A DNA stretch of 64,000 nt from Pedococcus bigeumensis (GTDB lineage Bacteria; Actinomycetota; Actinomycetes; Actinomycetales; Dermatophilaceae): NCBI RefSeq assembly GCF_006438965.1, contig NZ_RCZM01000004.1, positions 434,001 through 498,000 of the forward strand, in the 5' to 3' direction. The translations under genes were made by a program, and so were the position numbers. Below the pieces are notes generated by a model. The model searched no databases. It was not told the origin of the DNA and saw nothing but the letters and a program-made list of their open reading frames with translations. Below, piece by piece: positions 50,745 through 60,492 of this stretch (position 1 is the first letter of the stretch; the number at the start of each line of letters is the position of its first letter).

Positions 50745-52364
50745 ATGCCGGTGAGCGCACCTCGGTGGCTCACCGCACCGGGGCGGTGGAGCGTGGCAGC
50801 GCAGACCTTCGCGTTGCAGGTTCTCGTCGCACTGCTCGTGGTGGGGGTCGGGACGGTGGCCGCGTACGCGCAGGCGCAGCGGGCTGGGACCCGGGAGGCA
50901 ACCGCTCGCGCGACGGCGGTGGCTGAGACCGTCGCGAGCACGCCAACGGTGGTGGCTGCCGTACCGGACGGTGACCGCGCGCGGGTGCTGCCGGACTTCG
51001 CTGACGTGGTGCAGCGCGAGACGGACACCGACTTCGTGGTGATCATGAGCCCGACCGGGATCCGCTACAGCCACCCTGACCGCTCCCAGATCGGTGGGCA
51101 GTTCCTGGGGCACATCGCCGCGGCCCAGGCCGGTGGGACCGTCGTCGAGGACTACACAGGGACGCTCGGCCCGTCGCGCCGCGTGGTGGTGCCGGTGGTG
51201 GGCAGCGACCGCCACACCGTCATCGGACTGGTGGCCGTCGGGATCAGGAAGACGGCGGTCAGCGAGCGACTTCGCTCGCAGCTGCCGGCCCTGCTGCTGG
51301 CCGGTCTCGCGGCCGCGCTGCTCTGCGGCCTGGGGACGGCCCTGGTGGCTCGCCGGATCCGCCGCCAGACCCACGGCCTCGGCGAGCGACAGCTGCAGGA
51401 GATGGTCGAGTACTACGACGCGGTGCTGCACGCCGTGACCGAGGGGCTGCTGCTCACGGACCTCGACGGGCGGCTCCGGCTCGCCAACGACGAAGCGGTC
51501 CGGCTGCTGGGCCTGCCCGACGACGCCCGCGGCCGGCCGGTGTCCGAGCTGGGCCTGTCCGCGCCGCTGCTGGCCGCGCTCACTGACACCGAGCCGCGCG
51601 CGGACGAGCTGCACGTCACCTCGGCCCGGGTCCTGGTCCTCAACAAGGCCCGGGCCCAGTGGGACGGCCGGGCGCTCGGCTTCGTCGCCACCGTCCGTGA
51701 CCGCACCGACCTCGAGCACCTGACCGGTGAGCTCGACTCGGCGCGCGGTCTCACCGAGGCACTGCGCTCGCAGGCGCACGAGTCGGCCAACCGACTGCAC
51801 GCCATCGTGTCGCTCATCGAGCTCGGGCACCCCGACCGCGCCCTCGCCTTCGCCACCGACGAGCTACAGCTGTCCCAGCGGCTCACCGACCGGTTCGTGG
51901 GGGCCGTGGCGGAGCCCACGCTGACCGCCCTGCTGCTCGGCAAGGCCGCCCAGGCCAGCGAGCGCGGCATCGACTTCCGGATCGCGGACGACGCCGTCTG
52001 GCCGCAGGACGTCGCCCCGGTGCGGGACGTCGTGACCATCGTCGGCAACCTCATCGACAACGCCTTCGACGCGGTCACCGCGGAGTCGGGGGAGCGTCGC
52101 GTCGAGGTGTCCTCGCGGATCGAGGACGGCCACGTCGTGCTGAGCGTCGCGGACTCCGGTCCGGGGTTGCCACCCGACGCCGTCGACGAGGCGTTCCGGC
52201 GCGGGTTCTCCACGAAGGCGCAGGGAAGCGCTGGGCGCCGTGGCATCGGGCTGGCCCTCGTGGCGCAGTCGGTGGCGCGGCTCGACGGCCTCCTCGAGGT
52301 GTCGGGCCCGCCCGGTGCCCGGTTCACCGTGCGGCTGCCGCTGGAGGCGAAAACCCATGCCTGA
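50745..52364 (+). CDS. CitA/DctS-type sensor histidine kinase
   Basis: 539 residues from ATG 50745 (an in-frame GTG at 50715 would add 10). Two helices (about 23-40 and 180-200) bracket an extracytoplasmic PDC/Cache sensor with DTDFVVIMSPTGIRYSHPDR, the hallmark of CitA/DcuS-type citrate and C4-dicarboxylate sensors. Then a PAS domain (EGLLLTDLDGRLRLANDEAV), the phosphoacceptor histidine in LRSQAHESANRLHAIVSLIE, and ATPase boxes NLIDNAFDA, DSGPGLP and GRRGIGLALV. Its stop overlaps the regulator gene by 8 bases. Confidence 0.88.
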   Translation: MPVSAPRWLTAPGRWSVAAQTFALQVLVALLVVGVGTVAAYAQAQRAGTREATARATAVAETVASTPTVVAAVPDGDRARVLPDFADVVQRETDTDFVVIMSPTGIRYSHPDRSQIGGQFLGHIAAAQAGGTVVEDYTGTLGPSRRVVVPVVGSDRHTVIGLVAVGIRKTAVSERLRSQLPALLLAGLAAALLCGLGTALVARRIRRQTHGLGERQLQEMVEYYDAVLHAVTEGLLLTDLDGRLRLANDEAVRLLGLPDDARGRPVSELGLSAPLLAALTDTEPRADELHVTSARVLVLNKARAQWDGRALGFVATVRDRTDLEHLTGELDSARGLTEALRSQAHESANRLHAIVSLIELGHPDRALAFATDELQLSQRLTDRFVGAVAEPTLTALLLGKAAQASERGIDFRIADDAVWPQDVAPVRDVVTIVGNLIDNAFDAVTAESGERRVEVSSRIEDGHVVLSVADSGPGLPPDAVDEAFRRGFSTKAQGSAGRRGIGLALVAQSVARLDGLLEVSGPPGARFTVRLPLEAKTHA

Positions 52365-53088
52365 CAACGACATCCCGGACCGTGACCCCCCTGACAAGTC
52401 AACCCAGCCCGAGGTTCTCAAGGTGCTCGTCGTCGAGGACGAGCCCGTGGCGTTGGAGGCCCACACGGCATACGTCGAACGGGTGCCCGGCTTCGTCGTC
52501 GCGGCCACGGCCGCCACCAGCCACGAGGCGCTGCGCGCCCTGCAGTCCACCCCCGTCGACGTGGTCCTGCTCGACATGAACCTGCCCGACCGCCATGGCC
52601 TCGACGTGATCCGGGCGATGCGCGCAGGCGGGCACCAGGCCGACGTCATCGCCGTGACGTCCGCGCGAGACCTCGACGTGGTCCGCGCGGCCGTCTCCCT
52701 GGGCGTCGTGCAGTACCTCCTCAAGCCCTTCGTCTTCGCCACCCTGCGCGACCGCCTCGAGGCCTACCGCGCCTACCGCACCCAGCTCGGCGACACCCAG
52801 CACCTGTCCACCCAGGCCGAGGTCGACGAGGTCTTCGCCGGGGTGCGGACCAGCACACCCACGGCGCTGCCCAAGGGGATGAGCGAGGACCTGCTGGCGC
52901 GGGTCACCCGGGCGCTGCGGGACTCGGCCACCGGGCTGTCCGCGAGCGAGCTCGGGGAGGCCGTCGGCGTGAGCCGGGTGACCGCACGCCGCTACGCCGA
53001 GCACCTCTCGGACAGCCGCCTCGCCGTCCGCACCCAGAGGTATGCCGGTGCCGGACGTCCCGAGGTGGAGTACCGCTGGGTGGGCTGA
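52357..53088 (+). CDS. CitB/DctR-type response regulator
   Basis: 243 residues from ATG 52357. Receiver domain: KVLVVEDEPVALEAH, phospho-aspartate in DVVLLDMNLPDRHG, VIAVTSARD and lysine in QYLLKPFVF. The C-terminal helix-turn-helix is SASELGEAVGVSRVTARRYA. This is the CitB/DctR class that activates dicarboxylate uptake genes; the divergent dctA is the obvious target. Palindrome C follows 25 bases after the stop. Confidence 0.9.
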   Translation: MPDNDIPDRDPPDKSTQPEVLKVLVVEDEPVALEAHTAYVERVPGFVVAATAATSHEALRALQSTPVDVVLLDMNLPDRHGLDVIRAMRAGGHQADVIAVTSARDLDVVRAAVSLGVVQYLLKPFVFATLRDRLEAYRAYRTQLGDTQHLSTQAEVDEVFAGVRTSTPTALPKGMSEDLLARVTRALRDSATGLSASELGEAVGVSRVTARRYAEHLSDSRLAVRTQRYAGAGRPEVEYRWVG

Positions 53089-53113
53089 CCGCTCGAGCCC
53101 ACCCCTGACATCC

Positions 53114-53165
53114 GAGTCGTTGAAGGATCTGCCACGCCAGGACGTGGCAGATCCTTCAAAGACTC
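53114..53165. repeat. Dispersed palindromic repeat, copy C
   Basis: Arms 53114-53136 and 53143-53165 (23 bases, one mismatch) with loop CCAGGA. Compared with copy A, both arms change together: GGATCCGCCACG becomes GGATCTGCCACG, and the partner CGTGGCGGATCC becomes CGTGGCAGATCC, so pairing is kept. It lies between convergent genes and may terminate both. Confidence 0.93.
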
Positions 53166-53193
53166 CCAGCGCCTGGCCGGATCAGTCGCGCTG

Positions 53194-54132
53194 TCAGCCG
53201 TCGAGCGCCTTGAGCAGGGCGATGTTGAAGGAGAGGTCGTCGCGGTCCCCGGCGGCCCAGCCGGCCTGCATGGCGGTGTGGACGTAGGTCCAGGCCAACG
53301 CCTCGTCCTCGTCGATCCCGGCCGCCTCGCAGCAGATCTCCAGCCGGCGCCGGACGAGGTAGCGAAAGGCCGAGCTGGTCCCCAGCTCTTCGGTGCGGTT
53401 GCGCAGCAGGGGCTGGATCTCGAAGCCCGGATGTCCTGCCATCGCGTGCGGGTCGATGGCCAGCCAGTCGGGCCGTCCCGACCCCGGCAGGCTCGCGAGG
53501 ACGTTGCGGTAGTGCAGGTCGGTGTGCACGAGGGTGGCGTCGCAGGACGGGTCGGCCGTGAGGTCGCGCACCAGCCCGGAGACCCGCTCGAGCATGCGCC
53601 GGGGGAGTACGCCCTCGGCGGCCTCGAGCTTGGCCACCTGGTCGCGGGCGAACTCGGACAGTGGGCGAAGTCCATGTGGCGCAGGGACGTTCAGCTCACG
53701 CAGCAGCTCACCGGTGACCTGGCAGGCGGAGTCGATGTCGAGTGAGTCCAGGTCGCGGGTCGGGTCGAGGGCCTCGAGGAGCAAGGCTCCTCGGCCCGGG
53801 TCTGCCGCCACCAGCCGGACCGCACCACGGCCGTCCCAGTGCCTCAGTACGAGCGGCTCGTCGCGGGCCTCGATGTGTGGCCAGACCAGCTTGAGGGCGA
53901 ACCGTTCGCCGTCCCGGCTGACGGGCAGCACGACGGCGGTCCAGCCGGTGGCTCCCGGGCCCAGTGGCTCGAGTCCCCAGTCGTCGAGCACCGCGGCCAG
54001 CAGGCGCGGCAGGCGTGCGGACCAGTCGGCACCGGACGGCCCGTCGACAGCGCCGTCCTGGACGGAGAAGCGGTGGACGAAGTCACGGAACTGCTCGGGG
54101 ACCAGCGGTGCGACGTCCTCGGGACGGGTCAC
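53194..54132 (-). CDS. APH(6)/hydroxyurea-phosphotransferase-like kinase
   Basis: 312 residues from the GTG at 54132. Catalytic loop LVHTDLHYRNVLAS and metal segment WLAIDPHAMAGHPGFEIQPL; N-lobe FALKLVWPH supplies the ATP lysine. This matches the aminoglycoside/hydroxyurea antibiotic-resistance kinase family (APH(6)-like), but many members in actinobacteria are not known to confer resistance. The GTG overlaps the stop of the DUF4439 lipoprotein gene (GTGA), which fixes the start. Confidence 0.8.
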   Translation of the reverse strand: MTRPEDVAPLVPEQFRDFVHRFSVQDGAVDGPSGADWSARLPRLLAAVLDDWGLEPLGPGATGWTAVVLPVSRDGERFALKLVWPHIEARDEPLVLRHWDGRGAVRLVAADPGRGALLLEALDPTRDLDSLDIDSACQVTGELLRELNVPAPHGLRPLSEFARDQVAKLEAAEGVLPRRMLERVSGLVRDLTADPSCDATLVHTDLHYRNVLASLPGSGRPDWLAIDPHAMAGHPGFEIQPLLRNRTEELGTSSAFRYLVRRRLEICCEAAGIDEDEALAWTYVHTAMQAGWAAGDRDDLSFNIALLKALDG

Positions 54133-55187
54133 GTGAGTCCGGGGAAGGCCGAGAGCTTGACACCCCACTGCGAGGCGAGGACCTCGGTGTCGCCCAAGCA
54201 CTGGACCAGGGCGCCGAGCGGGCCGAGGTCGCCCCCGGTGGAGCCCAGGTCCCGGGCGATCGAGGCGCGCAGCTCGGTGAGCACCTGGGCAGCCAGCGTG
54301 CGCGCCGACGCGGCGGTGGTCACCGGGAAGGGCAGTGGGTACCCCAGGTCGGGTGGTCCGGCCGACCTCCCGGCCAGCGACTCCTGGTCGTGGGCCCGCG
54401 ACTCCAGGGCCGCGAGTGTCGTCAGCGCCAGCGTGTGCTGGGCCCCGGAGGGTGACTGTGCTGCGACGACCTCGAAGGCGTAGACGGCCGCCCGCGTGCT
54501 GTCGAGGTAGGACGCCGCCAGGGACGGGGCCGACCAGTTCGGTTCCGTCCAGGTCACCGGGACGCCCAGCAGGGTCGCCGCGGCGGCCCGCTGGGCCAAG
54601 ACGCTTCCGATGAGCGGGACCGCCGTCGGTGACACGGTCGCCAGCGACGCGATCGCCGTCGGTCCCAGGTCGCTCGCCTCGGCGGCGGCCAGGCCCTTGG
54701 GGCCCTGGACCGACGGTGCGGTGCTGGCCGAACCGGTGGAGCCTCCCGACGGCGTTGCCGAACCACCCGTCGCCGAACCCGTCGCCGCACCCGTCGCCGA
54801 GCCGGTCGCCGTGCCCGTCGTCGAGGCGGATGGGGCGGCTGCGGCGGTGTCCAGCACCTTGCGGGGGACCCCGAGCCGCAGGAGCTCCGACTCCAGCACC
54901 GCCACCTGTCGGCGGTGCAGGGCGGCCACTCGCGCAGGCACCCCGTTGGCGGGTCCGCCCACCGAGGTCGCCCGGTCGGCCAGGTCGTCACTGTGCCGCC
55001 ACAGGGCCAGCAGGAACGACTCACCCGGGATGGGCTGCCGGGTGGGGATGAGGGGGATCCGCGGTGCATCGTCCTCGAGCCGGATCCCGCAGGCAGCCAA
55101 CGACATTGCCGCCACGGCGCCGAACCCCAGGGTGAGCACGCCACGCCGGCTGGGGCACGGCGGCATAGCGGGGTCGTCCTGGGGCAT
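54129..55187 (-). CDS. DUF4439 (ferritin-like) lipoprotein
   Basis: 352 residues from the ATG at 55187. Twin-arginine-type lipoprotein signal: SRRGVL at 13-18 and lipobox SLAAC with cysteine 33. A linker rich in Thr/Gly/Ala/Ser is encoded by a short DNA repeat around 54770-54825. The C-terminal helical domain (LAASYLDSTRAAVYAFEVVA, LESRAHDQESLAG) is the DUF4439 ferritin-like region. Neighbours in other actinobacteria are also rimP and nusA. Function unknown. CATGAT 6 bases before the ATG may be its -10. Confidence 0.78.
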   Translation of the reverse strand: MPQDDPAMPPCPSRRGVLTLGFGAVAAMSLAACGIRLEDDAPRIPLIPTRQPIPGESFLLALWRHSDDLADRATSVGGPANGVPARVAALHRRQVAVLESELLRLGVPRKVLDTAAAAPSASTTGTATGSATGAATGSATGGSATPSGGSTGSASTAPSVQGPKGLAAAEASDLGPTAIASLATVSPTAVPLIGSVLAQRAAAATLLGVPVTWTEPNWSAPSLAASYLDSTRAAVYAFEVVAAQSPSGAQHTLALTTLAALESRAHDQESLAGRSAGPPDLGYPLPFPVTTAASARTLAAQVLTELRASIARDLGSTGGDLGPLGALVQCLGDTEVLASQWGVKLSAFPGLT

Positions 55188-55287
55188 GCGCCGATCATGG
55201 CATGCCAGTTGGTGCGGGCATGCGGCCCACTCACGGCGCCGATAGAGTGGAGTCGCACGGCCCCCAAACTTCAGAGAGGACGAGTCC

Positions 55288-55821
55288 ATGAGCGTCAAGG
55301 AACAGATTCGTCCCGCCGTCGAGGGCCCCCTGCGCGACCTGGGTCTGCTGGTCGAGGACGTCGCCGTGACGCCCGCCGGCAAGCGCCGCCTCGTCCGCAT
55401 CTGGATCGACCGGATCCTCGACGGCACCGGTGACACGACCGCCGTCACGCCCCCGCTCACCCTCGACGAGGTGGCCGACGCCACCCGAGCCGTGAGCGAC
55501 GCCCTCGACGAGACCGGCGCGATGGGCGAGCAGCCCTACACCCTCGAAGTCGGCTCGCCAGGCATCGACCGGCCACTCACCGAACCGCGCCACTTCCGGC
55601 GCAACGTCTCGCGGCTGGTCACCATCACCCCGTTGGAGGGGCCCGCCGTGACCGGCCGGATCACCTCCGCCGGCGAGTCGGGCATCACCCTCGACGTGCC
55701 GGGCGCCAAGCAGGAGCCGGCGCAGTCCGTGGACGTGGCGTATGCCGACGTGTCCAGGGCCGCCGTGCAGGTCGAGTTCTCGAGACCGGCCAGCGACGAC
55801 GACAACTCTGAGGAGAACTGA
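55288..55821 (+). CDS. rimP: Ribosome maturation factor RimP
   Basis: 177 residues. Needed for 30S subunit maturation. Core segments: [26 protein letters not shown], the hinge [20 protein letters not shown] (the LEVSSPGxxRPL signature with G for the first S), then a C-terminal Sm-like barrel. TAGAGT at 55244-55249 is a likely -10, giving a leader of about 30 bases that contains GAGGACGA. Confidence 0.93.
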   Translation: MSVKEQIRPAVEGPLRDLGLLVEDVAVTPAGKRRLVRIWIDRILDGTGDTTAVTPPLTLDEVADATRAVSDALDETGAMGEQPYTLEVGSPGIDRPLTEPRHFRRNVSRLVTITPLEGPAVTGRITSAGESGITLDVPGAKQEPAQSVDVAYADVSRAAVQVEFSRPASDDDNSEEN

Positions 55822-55822
55822 C

Positions 55823-56905
55823 ATGGACATCGACCTGGCTGCACTGAGGGCGCTGGAGCGCGAGCGCGACATCTCCCTCGACATCCTCATCCCCGCCATC
55901 GAGCAGGCACTCCTCGTCGCCTACCACCGCACCGACGGTGCCTACCGGGCCGCGCGGGTCGAGCTCGACCGCAAGACCGGGCACGTCATCGTCTGGGCCA
56001 AGGAGGAGATCGAGCAGCCCGAGCCCGAGCGCGCGGAGTCCGACGAGGAGACCGACGAGCCGCCGGCACCGACCGAGCGCGTCCCCCGTGAGTACGGACC
56101 GGAGTTCGACGACACCCCGACCGGTTTCGGCCGGATCGCGGCCTCCACCGCCCGGCAGGTCATCGTCCAGCGGCTGCGCGACCTCGAGGACGACGCGATC
56201 ATGGGTGACTTCAAGGGGCGCGAGGGCGATGTCGTCGCCGGCGTCATCCAGCAGAGCCCCGACCCGCGCGTCGTGACCGTCGACTTCGGCACCGTCGAGG
56301 GAATCCTCCCGCTGGCTGAGCAGGTGCCGGGGGAGAAGTACATCCACGGCGAGCGGCTGCGCTGCTTCGTGGTGTCGGTGCGACGTGGACCCAAGGGCCC
56401 GCAGATCGGCCTGTCGCGCACCCACCCCAACCTGGTCCGCAAGCTGTTCGCCCTCGAGGTGCCCGAGATCGCCGACGGTTCCGTCGAGATCGCTGCGCTC
56501 GCCCGGGAAGCCGGCCACCGCACCAAGATCGCCGTGCACTCCAAGGTCGCCGGGCTCAACGCCAAGGGCGCCTGCATCGGTCCGATGGGCGCCCGCGTGC
56601 GCGCCGTGATGACCGAGCTGCACGGGGAGAAGATCGACATCGTCGACTTCTCCGAGGACGCCCGCACCTTCGTGGCCGCGGCCCTGTCGCCCTCACGGGT
56701 GCAGTCGGTGCAGATCGTCGACCCCACGCTGCGTTCGGCACGCGTGATCGTGCCCGACTACCAGCTGTCGCTGGCCATCGGCAAGGAGGGGCAGAACGCC
56801 CGGCTGGCCGCCAAGCTGACCGGCTGGCGGATCGACATCCGCCCCGACACCGCCCCCGTCGAGGTGTCCTCCGCAGGTGCGGATGACGCTGCCGATCGGC
56901 AGTAG
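55823..56905 (+). CDS. nusA: Transcription termination/antitermination factor NusA
   Basis: 360 residues from the ATG at 55823, one base after the rimP stop and preceded by GAGGAG. N-terminal domain [21 protein letters not shown]1 domain around residues 130-200; KH1 with [20 protein letters not shown] and [20 protein letters not shown]2 with [20 protein letters not shown]. It lacks the acidic repeats of the E. coli protein, as usual in actinobacteria. Regulates pausing, termination and coupling. Confidence 0.94.
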   Translation: MDIDLAALRALERERDISLDILIPAIEQALLVAYHRTDGAYRAARVELDRKTGHVIVWAKEEIEQPEPERAESDEETDEPPAPTERVPREYGPEFDDTPTGFGRIAASTARQVIVQRLRDLEDDAIMGDFKGREGDVVAGVIQQSPDPRVVTVDFGTVEGILPLAEQVPGEKYIHGERLRCFVVSVRRGPKGPQIGLSRTHPNLVRKLFALEVPEIADGSVEIAALAREAGHRTKIAVHSKVAGLNAKGACIGPMGARVRAVMTELHGEKIDIVDFSEDARTFVAAALSPSRVQSVQIVDPTLRSARVIVPDYQLSLAIGKEGQNARLAAKLTGWRIDIRPDTAPVEVSSAGADDAADRQ

Positions 56906-56946
56906 GGGCTAGACTGGTGGGGACCGACCGGACTGGACTCCGGCCA

Positions 56947-57291
56947 GTGGCATCGAGCACCACCCTCCACACCCCGCACGGGCAACCGACCCGGACGTGT
57001 GTGGGATGCCGCGGGACGGATAGCCGGTCGGCACTCCTGCGAGTGGTCGCGGAGACGGATGAGACCGGAGCGATTCGGCTGACTCCTGACCTGCGGCGTT
57101 GCCTGCCGGGGCGCGGCGCTTGGCTGCATCCCACGGGTGACTGTCTTGAGCAGGCCCTGCGCCGTCGGGCGTTCGGTCGCGCGCTGCGTGTCAGCGCCGC
57201 CCCGGATCCGGCAGCGGTGACGGCATACGTCCAGGACCTGGGCACGACCACGAGCCAGGCAGTGCACGAAAAACAACCACCCTCAGCCTGA
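56947..57291 (+). CDS. ylxR: YlxR-family (DUF448) RNA-binding protein
   Basis: 114 residues from GTG 56947; an in-frame GTG at 56917 would add 10 residues. The YlxR signature is RTCVGCRGTDSRSALLRVV, and GRGAWLHPTGDCLEQALRRR, then AFGRALR is the C-terminal conserved part. YlxR acts with NusA and IF-2 operon products and in some bacteria modulates RNase P. A TAGACT at 56910-56915 would place transcription start downstream of GTG 56917, which favours the shorter protein, though rimP-nusA read-through is also expected. Confidence 0.85.
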   Translation: MASSTTLHTPHGQPTRTCVGCRGTDSRSALLRVVAETDETGAIRLTPDLRRCLPGRGAWLHPTGDCLEQALRRRAFGRALRVSAAPDPAAVTAYVQDLGTTTSQAVHEKQPPSA

Positions 57292-57306
57292 GGGAACCGT
57301 CCGTGT

Positions 57307-57330
57307 CCATGGGACCAGCTCGACCCATGG
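57307..57330. repeat. Inverted repeat CCATGGG/CCCATGG in the infB leader
   Basis: Perfect 7-base arms at 57307-57313 and 57324-57330 with a 10-base loop, 16 bases after the ylxR stop. A possible weak attenuator or RNA processing hairpin upstream of infB; no T-run follows. Confidence 0.5.
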
Positions 57331-57371
57331 AAACCGGCTGCAGTCATTAACCGAGAGTGGGTTTGACGCTG

Positions 57372-57417
57372 ATGAGCACCCGATGAGAACTCAGCAATGA
57401 GCTTCCCCCAGCCTTAA
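57372..57417 (+). promoter_or_regulatory. Chain of three overlapping mini-ORFs in the infB leader
   Basis: MSTR-stop (57372-57386), MRTQQ-stop (57383-57400) and MSFPQP-stop (57397-57417) are linked head to tail by ATGA overlaps, so one ribosome could re-initiate twice. The last stop (TAA) is 50 bases before the infB GTG. A TTGACG at 57363-57368 could be a -35 for infB, with only a poor -10 (AGAACT) 17 bases on. Whether the peptides are made is unknown; the arrangement looks like a translation-sensing leader. Confidence 0.45.
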
Positions 57418-57467
57418 CGACGGTCCGCGCCTGTCACCTGACATCACGGACCAGGAACAGGAGAAAC

Positions 57468-60392
57468 GTGGCTAAGGTCCGTGTAAGCGCGCTCGCCAAA
57501 GAGCTCGGCACCGACAGCAAGACCCTGATCGCTCACCTGAACAGCATTGGTGAGTACGTCAAGACCGCCAGCTCGACGATTGAAGCCCCCGTCGTCCGCA
57601 AGGCGACCGAGACATTCCCCGAGGACCTCAAGAAGGCTCCCGCCAAGAAGGCTGCAGCGAAGCCGGCCGGTCCGGCCGCTCCCGCGGCGCCTGCTGCACC
57701 GTCCGCCCCTGTGGTGGTCCCGGCTGCTGCGGCCTCGGCTCCGGCAGCACCCGCTCCGGTGGCCGCTCCTGCGGCTCCCGAGCCGGCCGCCCCGGCCGCA
57801 GCTGCACCCGCTAGCCCGGCTCCGGCCGCGCCCGCCGCCGTGGAGGCTCCCGCCGCCCGGGCCGACGTGCAGTCCGCCCGTGACGGTGGCCAGCAGGGTC
57901 CCGGCGTGCCGGCGTCCCCGCGTCCCGGCAGCACCCCGCGTCCCGGTGCCTCCGCGCCGGGCGCTCCCCGCCCCGGCGCACCGCGCCCCGGCAACAACCC
58001 GTTCGCGCCCAGCCAGGGCATGCGCACCGGCCGTGAGGGTGGCCCCCGCGAGGGTGCTCCTCGCGAAGGTGCCCCTCGCGAGGGTGCGCCCCGTGAGGGT
58101 GGCGGTCGCGACAACGCCCGTCCGGGCAACAACCCGTTCGCGCCCAGCCAGGGTATGCCGCGTCCGCAGAGCCGTCCCGGTGCTGCCGGTCCGCGCCCCG
58201 GCGGCACGGCCGGCCCCGGTGGGCCCCGTCCCGCCGGTGCCCGTCCCAGCCCCGGCATGATGCCCGACCGCAGTGCGGTCGGGCGTCCCGGTGACCGTCC
58301 CGCCCGTGGTGGCGCTCGTGGCCCTGGCGGCCCCGGCGGTGCCGGCGGCGGTCGTGGACCCGGTGGTCCCGGAGGCCCCGGTGGCCCCGGTGGTGGCGGC
58401 GGTTTCGCCGGTCGCCCCGGTGGCGGTGGCTTCCGTGGTGGTGCCGGTCGCGGCTCGACCGCGGGTGCCTTCGGTCGCGGTGGTGGCCGCCCCGTGCGTG
58501 GACGCAAGTCCAAGCGTGCGAAGCGCCAGGAGTTCGAGCAGATGCAGGCCCCGTCGCTGGGAGGCGTCACCGTCCCCCGCGGCAACGGCACGACCCTCAT
58601 CCGGGTCCGCCGCGGCTCGTCGCTGAGCGACTTCGCCGACAAGATCAACGCCAACCCCGGTGCACTCGTGACGGTGCTCTTCCACCTCGGCGAGATGGCC
58701 ACGGCCACCCAGTCGCTGGACGAGGACACCTTCAAGCTGCTCGGTGCCGAGCTCGGCTACAACATCGAGGTCGTCTCCCCCGAAGAGGAGGAGAAGGAGC
58801 TCTTCGACGCCTTCAACATCGACCTGGAGACGGGTATCGAGGGTGAGGACGACGAGGACCTGCAGGCCCGTCCGCCGGTCGTGACCGTCATGGGTCACGT
58901 CGACCACGGAAAGACCCGCCTGCTCGACGCGATCCGCAACGAGGACGTCGCCGGTGGCGAGTCCGGTGGCATCACCCAGCACATCGGTGCCTACCAGGTG
59001 CACAAGATGCACGAGGGCGTCGACCGTCCGATCACCTTCATCGACACCCCGGGCCACGAGGCGTTCACCGCCATGCGTGCCCGTGGTGCCAAGGTGACCG
59101 ACATCGCGATCCTCGTGGTCGCCGCCGACGACGGCGTCATGCCGCAGACCATCGAGGCGCTCAACCACGCCCAGGCTGCGGACGTGCCGATCGTGGTCGC
59201 GGTCAACAAGATCGACGTCGAGGGTGCCAACCCGGCCAAGGTGCGTCAGCAGCTGACCGAGTACAACCTGGTCGCCGAGGAGTACGGCGGCGAGACCATG
59301 TTCGTCGACGTCTCGGCCAAGGCCGGGCAGAACATCGACGCCCTCCTCGAGGCCGTCCTGCTCACCGCCGACGCCGCGCTCGACCTGCGTGCCAACGCCG
59401 ACCGCGACGCCCGTGGTGTCGCGATCGAGGCCAACCTCGACCGTGGCCGTGGCGCCACTGCCACCGTGCTGGTCCAGGCCGGAACGCTGCACGTCGGTGA
59501 CGCCATCGTCACGGGCTCGGCCTACGGCCGGGTCCGTGCGATGCTCGACGAGCACGGCAACAACCTCACCGAGGCGGGTCCGTCCCGTCCGGTGCAGGTG
59601 CTCGGTCTCTCCTCGGTCCCGCGCGCCGGTGACACCTTCGTGGTGGCCCCGGACGACCGCACGGCCCGTCAGATCGCCGAACGTCGTGAGTCCGCGGACC
59701 GGCAGGCCTCGCTGGCCAAGGCCCGCAAGCGCATCTCGCTCGAGGACCTCACCGAGGCCCTCGCAGCAGGCAAGGTCGAGACCCTCAACCTCATCCTCAA
59801 GGGTGACGTGTCCGGTTCCGTCGAAGCCCTCGAGGACGCGCTGCTCCAGATCGACGTGGGCGACGAGGTCGACCTGCGGATCATCGACCGCGGCGTCGGT
59901 GCGATCACGATGAACAACATCAACCTCGCCATGGCGTCCAGCGCCGTGATCATCGGCTTCAACGTCCGGGCCGAAGGCCAGAACGCTGACTACGCCGAGC
60001 GCGAGGGCGTCGAGATCCGCTACTACTCGGTGATCTACCAGGCCATCGAGGAGATCGAGGCGGCCCTCAAGGGCATGCTCAAGCCGGAGTTCGAGGAGGT
60101 GGAGCTCGGCACCGCCGAGATCCGCGAGATCTTCCGCTCCAGCAAGTTCGGCAACATCGCCGGTTCCATCGTGCGCAGCGGTGAGATCAAGCGTGGCACC
60201 CGGGCCCGGATCACCCGTAACGGTGTGGTCGTGTCCGAGAACATCGAGATCGCTGGTCTGCGCCGGTTCAAGGATGACGTCACCGAGGTCCGCGAGGGCT
60301 TCGAGTGCGGCATCAACCTGGGGTCGTACAACGACCTCCAGATCGAGGACCTGATCAGCACCTACGAGATGCGCGAGAAGCCGCGCGCCTGA
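57468..60392 (+). CDS. infB: Translation initiation factor IF-2
   Basis: 974 residues from a GTG preceded by GGAGAA. N-terminal IF2N motif [20 protein letters not shown]. Residues about 50-345 are low complexity: an Ala/Pro-rich part, then Gly/Arg/Pro-rich with REGAP repeated several times and the segment [10 protein letters not shown] twice. The GTPase domain has G1 [18 protein letters not shown]3 [18 protein letters not shown] and G4 [12 protein letters not shown]. The C-terminal domains end at [14 protein letters not shown]. Delivers initiator tRNA to the 30S subunit. Confidence 0.96.
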   Translation: MAKVRVSALAKELGTDSKTLIAHLNSIGEYVKTASSTIEAPVVRKATETFPEDLKKAPAKKAAAKPAGPAAPAAPAAPSAPVVVPAAAASAPAAPAPVAAPAAPEPAAPAAAAPASPAPAAPAAVEAPAARADVQSARDGGQQGPGVPASPRPGSTPRPGASAPGAPRPGAPRPGNNPFAPSQGMRTGREGGPREGAPREGAPREGAPREGGGRDNARPGNNPFAPSQGMPRPQSRPGAAGPRPGGTAGPGGPRPAGARPSPGMMPDRSAVGRPGDRPARGGARGPGGPGGAGGGRGPGGPGGPGGPGGGGGFAGRPGGGGFRGGAGRGSTAGAFGRGGGRPVRGRKSKRAKRQEFEQMQAPSLGGVTVPRGNGTTLIRVRRGSSLSDFADKINANPGALVTVLFHLGEMATATQSLDEDTFKLLGAELGYNIEVVSPEEEEKELFDAFNIDLETGIEGEDDEDLQARPPVVTVMGHVDHGKTRLLDAIRNEDVAGGESGGITQHIGAYQVHKMHEGVDRPITFIDTPGHEAFTAMRARGAKVTDIAILVVAADDGVMPQTIEALNHAQAADVPIVVAVNKIDVEGANPAKVRQQLTEYNLVAEEYGGETMFVDVSAKAGQNIDALLEAVLLTADAALDLRANADRDARGVAIEANLDRGRGATATVLVQAGTLHVGDAIVTGSAYGRVRAMLDEHGNNLTEAGPSRPVQVLGLSSVPRAGDTFVVAPDDRTARQIAERRESADRQASLAKARKRISLEDLTEALAAGKVETLNLILKGDVSGSVEALEDALLQIDVGDEVDLRIIDRGVGAITMNNINLAMASSAVIIGFNVRAEGQNADYAEREGVEIRYYSVIYQAIEEIEAALKGMLKPEFEEVELGTAEIREIFRSSKFGNIAGSIVRSGEIKRGTRARITRNGVVVSENIEIAGLRRFKDDVTEVREGFECGINLGSYNDLQIEDLISTYEMREKPRA

Positions 60393-60404
60393 CGGGTATG
60401 CCGT

Positions 60405-60441
60405 GTGGGCCGGGGGCGGCCGATGGTCGCCCCCGGCCCAC
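60405..60441. terminator. 14-bp hairpin between infB and rbfA
   Basis: Arms GTGGGCCGGGGGCG (60405-60418) and CGCCCCCGGCCCAC (60428-60441), 9-base loop, 13 bases after the infB stop. It fits a partial terminator or RNA-stability hairpin that lowers rbfA-truB expression; rbfA begins 52 bases later. Confidence 0.65.
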
Positions 60442-60492
60442 CGGCTTCGCCTGAGAGATTGATCCTCACCTACAGCAGCAAGGAGTCCTGCC

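Noticed and set aside
58040-58110. Tandem repeat in infB as a mobile or regulatory element
   Set aside because: It is in frame and encodes the REGAP repeats of the IF-2 linker, a normal low-complexity region.
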